Shown piece after piece: positions 58,532-64,000 of a stretch of 64,000 bases of DNA (the first letter of the stretch is position 1; each line of letters opens with the position of its first letter). The DNA is taken from NCBI RefSeq assembly GCF_014356525.2, contig NC_052508.1:52696442-52760441 (forward strand). The letters are read 5' to 3'. The position numbers and the translations under genes were made by a program. Source of the DNA: Nilaparvata lugens. Lineage: Eukaryota > Arthropoda > Insecta > Hemiptera > Delphacidae. The notes below the pieces were generated by a model that worked only from the letters and a program-made list of their open reading frames with translations, was not told the origin of the DNA and did no database searches.

Positions 58532-59341
58532 TGTAATATTACATTTTTTCTCACATTGGAATCGAATCTTCAATTCGAGATCTATGAAACTTTATAGTAA
58601 ATATCAGAGTTATCGATAGACGGACAAACTTTTTGACGGAGAATTTATTATCGTAAATGATTGTTGCATTGTTCCATGGTGTCACCGAGGCTGGGTTGAC
58701 AGAATTAAAAAGATAAATGGTTTAGTTAAATAGAGATGATATATGAAAGTTTGAAATAATAGTTTCAAAATAAAGTTTTATTGAGAACAAATATAAAATG
58801 TGAATTCTAAACTTGTAATTTATAATTTTTTTGGTGACGTGTCTGTAAAATCGACACTGAACAAGGCTTTGCTCTGTGACTTGTAACTTAGGTTTTCCTG
58901 TTCTTTCTTCTCTAGAAACATGGCTGGCTGTTGTGTGTTGTAAATTTTTACTCTCTGAATAATTTTCATTTAAGTGAATTTATTAATGTTTTAATTGAGT
59001 TTTAAACAGTTTATAGTGTTCTATTTTGTTTATATTTTGTTTGTGTGTATACAAGCCAATAGCCCTGTTTTTCAACTGTAAACTAGATAAGTATTTTAGT
59101 TCGTAGTAACTCTAGAACTTAGGCTTATAAGATATAATTCTTTGTCTATTTGTATAATATTTTGCAGAATTCATCTGAAGATTATAAGTTCATTTGCTCT
59201 GAAAACTGGATTTCTCATTCATAGGCGATAGATCCATTCATAGTTTATCAAGAATCTATTACATTGGAGCCGACAACTATCCTTAGGTTAATAGGTGTTA
59301 AATGCTATCCAGCCGATTAAGGAAAAATTGGTAGCACGGCA
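58532..59341 (+). mobile_element. Right LTR (810 bp)
   Basis: TGTAATATTAC … TAGCACGGCA, matching the left LTR with a few single-base indels (for example in tttatattttgtttgtgtg). It is preceded by the polypurine tract and followed by the target duplication acat (59342-59345). Confidence 0.93.
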
Positions 59342-59345
59342 ACAT

Positions 59346-60625
59346 ACACCACCACTTCTATGAGCTATTCTACAAAACTCTGATCTCAGTGAATAGCCTG
59401 GAATCCTAACTTGAATCATTTCCTTTATTTTTAAGCCATGCTCTGTGAAAATAACAATGTCAGGATCCTCCTGTTTAAGAAATACTTCTAATCTGTCAAT
59501 TTTGTTGCGAAGATACTGAATATTTTGATGATAAATACTAAAAACCTTACCATCTTGTGCTACTCTATCTCTAGCATTTGTAGCTATTTCCCTTTCCCTG
59601 TTTTGAGCCAATTTACTGAGAAATCGTTATTTGTTTTTTTGACTGTTTTTAAACCAGAGGATCGATTTAGATGCAACCCATGATTAGTGAAGTTATGTCT
59701 TTTCAGCCTTTCATTTAGAAAACAAATCCCCAGTTGTTTAGAATTCTTATTTTTTAGGCTGTTGATTGTATTATGGATTGATTTTGTTTGTCAAATTGAT
59801 TGCTTCATTTAATTGGCCTATCAAACCTATTAGGAATAGTACTTATTATTAAGTTTGTTTTTTGCTGAGTGGCACAATTGCCTTGATTTTTCTGTTACTT
59901 GAGGAAGATGATTCAAGTTAGGTTCATTTATATTATTTGATCCACCAGTACAATTAGATAGTCATTTTCATCAAAGTCTTTAGTTTGTTCCTAGCTGACT
60001 CTACAACTGCATTAATTGATGCACTTGGCTTGAAAAAAACATGGACATCAAATTATTTTTTTAATCTTTTATCAAGGGATCACTGCAATCACGTCCATGA
60101 CTGGACATCAGTAGCAGAACTCTCCCTTTCCTATCTTTATTTCCCTCAGCTATATTTTTGGTTGCTGTCTTCAAAACCTCATTGTACGTTTATTTCGACC
60201 ATTTTTCAGAGCATTTCCCATCATTTAGGTTAGATTCTATTTTTTTGCATTTGGACGGAGGTTCTATCATACATTTAGTATTATCAAATTTAGATTTTAG
60301 TTTCTTTATTTCCTCCGACATAAGACTACATTGATTTTTAGATTTAGTATTTTTTTATGGTCTTCATCTGTAATTTTATAATCAGTTCCAAGATTTAATT
60401 TCTTCTACCATCCCTAACCTTTCTTCCTCAGACGTTTTAGAGTTACTTCTAATTGGTTTTTAAATTAGTGTGGCTACTTTGTAGTTGAGCAACTTTTTCG
60501 GCTAAGTAGTTGAAGAACTGGGGTTTTTGGTTTTGGTGTTTTTGAATTTTGGTTTTGGGAACGCGTAATACTCCCGCTATGTATACATTTCTATTATTAA
60601 CCTTCGGTGTTCTACTTGAGCTCAT
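59346..60625 (-). pseudogene. CR1-like LINE, 5' part (ORF1 remnant and start of ORF2)
   Basis: Minus strand. An ATG at 60625 opens a decayed ORF1 (MSSSRTPKVNNRN…). Near its end are DFDENDYLIVLV and FTNHGLHLNRSSGLK, which resemble the SGNH/esterase domain found in ORF1-type proteins of CR1-like LINEs; stops and shifts break it. ORF2 begins about 59611 with the APE endonuclease N-terminus (IYHQNIQYLRNKIDRLEVFL, PDIVIFTEHG) and runs into the LTR insertion site at 59345. The two halves give a LINE of roughly 4.1 kb. Confidence 0.7.
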
Positions 60626-60794
60626 CTTCCTATCTAAGAGATTATATTACTTGCAATAATAATATTGATTTATAAATGATAGGATTTTAATTGGTTATAA
60701 TTTTAGTCAAGTAAACTATCTATGTTATTTTAAATCTAGAAACCTAACCTTAAAAACCACCCTTAGAGTTAAAATATTGTCAAAAGATTTCTTA

Positions 60795-60945
60795 GTGCGC
60801 CTCTAAAGGGCCAACTGAACATACCTACCAAATTTGAACGTTTTTGGTCCGGTAGATTTTTAGTTCTGCGAGTGAGTGAGTGAGTGAGTGAGTGAGTCAG
60901 TCAGTCAGTCAGTCAGTGAGTGCCATTTCGCTTTTATATATATAG
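60795..60945 (+). mobile_element. Probable 3' end of an RTE-like LINE or derived SINE
   Basis: taccaaatttgaacgttttt, ggtccggtagatttttagtt, then gtgagt and cagt repeats, then ccatttcgcttttatatata. This order (conserved tail, short tandem repeat, ttttatatatatag end) resembles known insect RTE tails from memory. No coding part is present. Confidence 0.45.
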
Positions 60946-61773
60946 ATATGTAAGAGAAAGATATCTTCTCTTCAAAATTTTCTACAAGTTCTGTAAAAAA
61001 GTATTTTGTGTTTATTGTACATTCAACATAGTAATCTGCTTCAAACCTTGAAGGAACTTGTTTTTCGGGACCAATTTTCATGTATTTCGCCACATATCTT
61101 GAAAATTATACTGTACCCAAAGGTCTAGAGACAGTATCAATTTGTCAGTTCATTTTACAAAAAGTACGTTAAATTGTACACCCTAATTAACAGCCGACAA
61201 ATACCCGTAGCAGGGGCACAGAAATTCAGACGAAATCTTCCACCCTGTAACTAATAACTTGGTAACCAAGCATTTTCGGACCTATGTTAATATTAAAACT
61301 TTTTTTTCTTCTTTTGATGTGAGGAATCACGCCCTGACTTATGGGCAGCTTTTGGGGTGCTGAATTCGAATATGAAATTTGCTGACACGCCAGAGGGCGG
61401 TTTCACCCCAAGACCCCCAAAATTTCGTTTTTTTTTTTAATTTTTCCATTTCAGATCTACAAAATGTGTTTTATATTCAAGAAATAGTATATTTCGCACC
61501 TAGAGCAGGAAAAACATTTTTGCCCGTGGTGCGAACGCTATTTTTCGCCACACACAAAAATAAACAATATATAAAATAATAGTTTACCAAGCACTTCCGA
61601 AAGCAGAAGTGGAAGGTGATAGCTCTAGCAAATCTGAGGTAATCTGAATATCAGGAAATTGTCCAAGTATTTTTATTTTTTATTCTGATTTGTCTAAATA
61701 ACCTAAAAGATGGTGTTCAATTATGTGGGAGGTTGAGTTTATACTTTTTTATTCTTTCAAATGACAATAAGAT
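60946..61773 (+). repeat. 820-bp direct repeat, right copy
   Basis: See 49514-50335. This copy follows the RTE-like tail directly and lacks the inverted arm seen left of the other copy. Confidence 0.85.
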
Positions 61774-64000
61774 GATATCATTATAAATGTTTAAATGAAC
61801 ACAAATAATGAAAAGTTTTTTGATCAGCTGTTTTTTTATCACCTTTCTTAGTTCCATGTTAGTGGCTGGAAAGGGTACTCTTTCCGGCCTAGGCCGGAAA
61901 GAAACCTGTTCTGACGTCAGACGAGAGTCGCTGCAAACAATGTCTTTCGGATCTATGTAGGGACTGGAAAACAGCTGCTTTCTGTGCAGTGTGGCGAAAA
62001 AGCATTCTCTACAAAATAAAATATAATAAAATTTCCAATAAATTGAGTGGTCGCTCAGAACTCTACCATGTTTGGTTCCGGGGCCACGAATTTTCAAAGA
62101 AGGGGTATAATCTAAATTTTACAACAATAGAAGTTATTTTTACAGTTGAGAAAATCTACTGATAATAATTAATGAGAAATTTTTGAGTAGGGTTCACGGA
62201 AATAAATGAAACTTTTCAGTTGATCTACGAAGTATTGGTTGATTCTATAATATACAAATCGACACACTATCAACATAGCAAATGAGCTAGAAAACTTTTC
62301 TCACGATAAATATATTAACTTGGTAAATTAAATGACAATGGCTAACTACAAGTAATCCAATAAAGATACAAAAAAGTAACATATCTATTGGTAGATTTTT
62401 AATAAGGTACATAAGGATAAGGGTACATATGAGTTTATAATGTGAAAAAAGGAATGTCATGGACTTTTACATCTTAAAATGAAAGTAGGTCTAATATACA
62501 TGTTATACATTTTATCTCGATGTTAACAATCATAGGCCTATTCGTCTCTTTTGAAGAGATCTCTTGTTTTCTATAGAAAGAGAGTAAATGGTACAGGTAT
62601 CAAAGATCAATTTCTAGTAGTAATTACATTATGTATTTATGTAAGCTACACAGTAAAACCACACTAGGTACATCAACAAACATATTTTTATCCTTTATTA
62701 TTCATTTGGTATCCATACAGTACAATTCAATCCCAGGTGTCTCCAAAGACATAAGTTTCTACGTTTCATTCATACAAATCGCCCAATTTTTTAGTCTTTT
62801 CTTTTTTATTTCATCATTTTTTGAAGTTATTTCGAGTGATCATTTACTTCTGACGATAAAATGTGACTGGATTCAACATCATAGTGGTATTTCAATAATA
62901 GTCTCTATTAATATAGGGATTCTCCTTCATCAAAAATAAGAGAACTAATCTCTATTTTAAAATAATACATTAATCAATTCTACGAAAATCCATTCATGCT
63001 TAATCTTATAAAAAAGAATATCATAAAAATATGATAAAGGTACTAGTAATTTTTATGATAATTAAACATTCAAGTAGCGCTATTGAACTACTTCATTACT
63101 TATAATAAAGTTCTATTGCAACAGTATTTAATTCAATAGCTATTGAACAATGACATACATAGCCTACTGTTTTACCAATAACTTTTACTCTATTATTCAA
63201 CTATCATTCGATATAATCAATTTTTGATCGATTTCGTCCTGTTTGTTCACTACCAAATATCACTAGATTCAAATGATCTAAGTAAAATATATAGGCTAAT
63301 GATTATTAACATGAAACTGAACTTCAATGCTTGATTCTTGGAGAACGTTTCAATCAAACTTTTCCATACAATGACAAGACCATAAAATTATCGTCTTCAC
63401 TACCTACGGTATATTATTTCGAATTGTGAAAGATCATAATATCCGTTGTTGGTTATCCATCTTGTTTTCACTATTATTATTACTATCGTATTTAATAAAA
63501 CTTTTAAGTGAAAAACACTCACAATTTTTGCCACAAATCAAAAAATGTGAGTGTTTTTTCACTTAAAAGCTTTATTAGATACGATAGTAAGATCATAATA
63601 TTATATTTTTCACAATTTTATTAATTGTCTTCACACATTATCTCCACAAAATGAAAGTCAGTAATCGTATTCAATTGAATTTGAATTTTCAGAAACTTGA
63701 TGAAATCCAGTGAAAAATGTTAAAAATCGATTGCTAAATCAAAGTTAAGTATCCATGTTGTTTGTTGACTACAACATACAAGTCTAATGCAATGTGCATT
63801 AATAATAATAATAATAATTAATCTGTTTTTGCTGTTATCTATGTCATACAACATGCAATGATGATTATTGTGAACATGGTGCAGTCAAGATAGATACCAA
63901 ATATTAGGCTAATAATCAAATACCCGTAAACAAAGCTATTTCTCATAAAGCCCACACTTTTATGTACTCGACTCGAAGTTTCGTATCATCATTCCAGGTC
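61774..64000. other. Gene-free end of window
   Basis: 61840-62100 is GC-raised, with a small palindrome (tttccggcctaggccggaaa), and is open on the minus strand for 126 codons without a recognisable domain. The rest is AT-rich with an (aat)n run at 63801-63820. The hairpin at 63481-63589 is listed separately. Confidence 0.45.
63481..63589. repeat. Near-perfect 49-bp-arm hairpin
   Basis: Left arm 63481-63528 (tactatcgtatttaataaaa…) and right arm 63541-63589 (…tttattagatacgatagta) are near-perfect inverted copies with a 12-base loop. The size fits either a minimal MITE or a microRNA-like precursor. Confidence 0.85.

Larger units (their letters stand above)
53135..59341 (+). mobile_element. Non-autonomous LTR retrotransposon, intact and young
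   Basis: Two LTRs (816 and 810 bp, a few indels apart) flank 4.58 kb. The 4-bp duplication acat lies on both sides (53131-53134 and 59342-59345). A purine tract (aagagggggg, 58518-58527) precedes the right LTR, fixing plus orientation. The interior has no protease, reverse transcriptase, RNase H or integrase. It encodes one coiled-coil protein (54118-54960) and holds several tandem arrays. It must rely on another element for retrotransposition. The high similarity of the LTRs suggests recent insertion, into the LINE. Confidence 0.9.

Noticed and set aside
53135..59341. Segmental duplication as the explanation of the 810-bp direct repeats
   Set aside because: TG…CA ends, polypurine tract, 4-bp target duplication and interruption of a LINE identify LTRs.
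61717..62097. 126-residue minus-strand frame as a gene
   Set aside because: No domain, no splice or poly(A) context; it includes part of the dispersed repeat edge.

Overview
The window is AT-rich, intron-rich animal DNA, dense in transposable elements, with two 100-base assembly gaps (10189-10288 and 41233-41332). A beta-1,3-glucan-recognition gene, hAT, Harbinger-like, CR1-like and RTE-like elements and many short inverted-repeat elements point to an insect. A hemipteran such as a planthopper is my guess from the look of the MITEs, but the sequence alone does not prove the species. No tRNA, rRNA or CRISPR locus was found.

Layout. 1-13.4 kb is mostly non-coding, with dispersed repeats, a pyrimidine tract and a composite tandem-repeat block (8.3-10.3 kb) that recurs at 35.2-35.8 kb. 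13.4-23.2 kb holds a 200-bp-arm hairpin and isolated exon-like islands at 13871-14056, 19062-19147 (a terminal exon with a poly(A) signal), 19678-19812 and 22993-23138 (minus strand); none has a recognised product. 23-29 kb is introns or intergenic DNA with MITEs and an RTE fragment that has a 21-bp target-site duplication. 29550-34645 is a hAT element with a perfect 8-bp duplication. It carries a nested Harbinger-like element with a MADF-domain reading frame.

35.85-41.2 kb is the most notable segment. It is an endogenous virus-like or Polinton-like unit encoding a protein-primed family B DNA polymerase (plus strand, cut by a gap), a BIR protein ending in a CaaX-like tetrapeptide (minus strand), and an unidentified, apparently spliced minus-strand gene. 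A TATA box and ATG-free leader exons, one of them duplicated, appear to feed the polymerase reading frame across a long intron that contains the minus-strand genes.

43.2-45.9 kb has two exons of a minus-strand beta-1,3-glucan-recognition protein (GNBP) gene, with the middle of its CBM39 domain not found. 49.2-61.8 kb is a nest: a degraded CR1-like LINE (minus strand) is split by a young LTR element (plus strand, 816/810-bp LTRs, 4-bp duplication). That LTR element lacks pol and encodes one coiled-coil protein. The nest is bracketed by two direct copies of an 820-bp repeat. The last 2 kb are non-coding apart from a short near-perfect hairpin.
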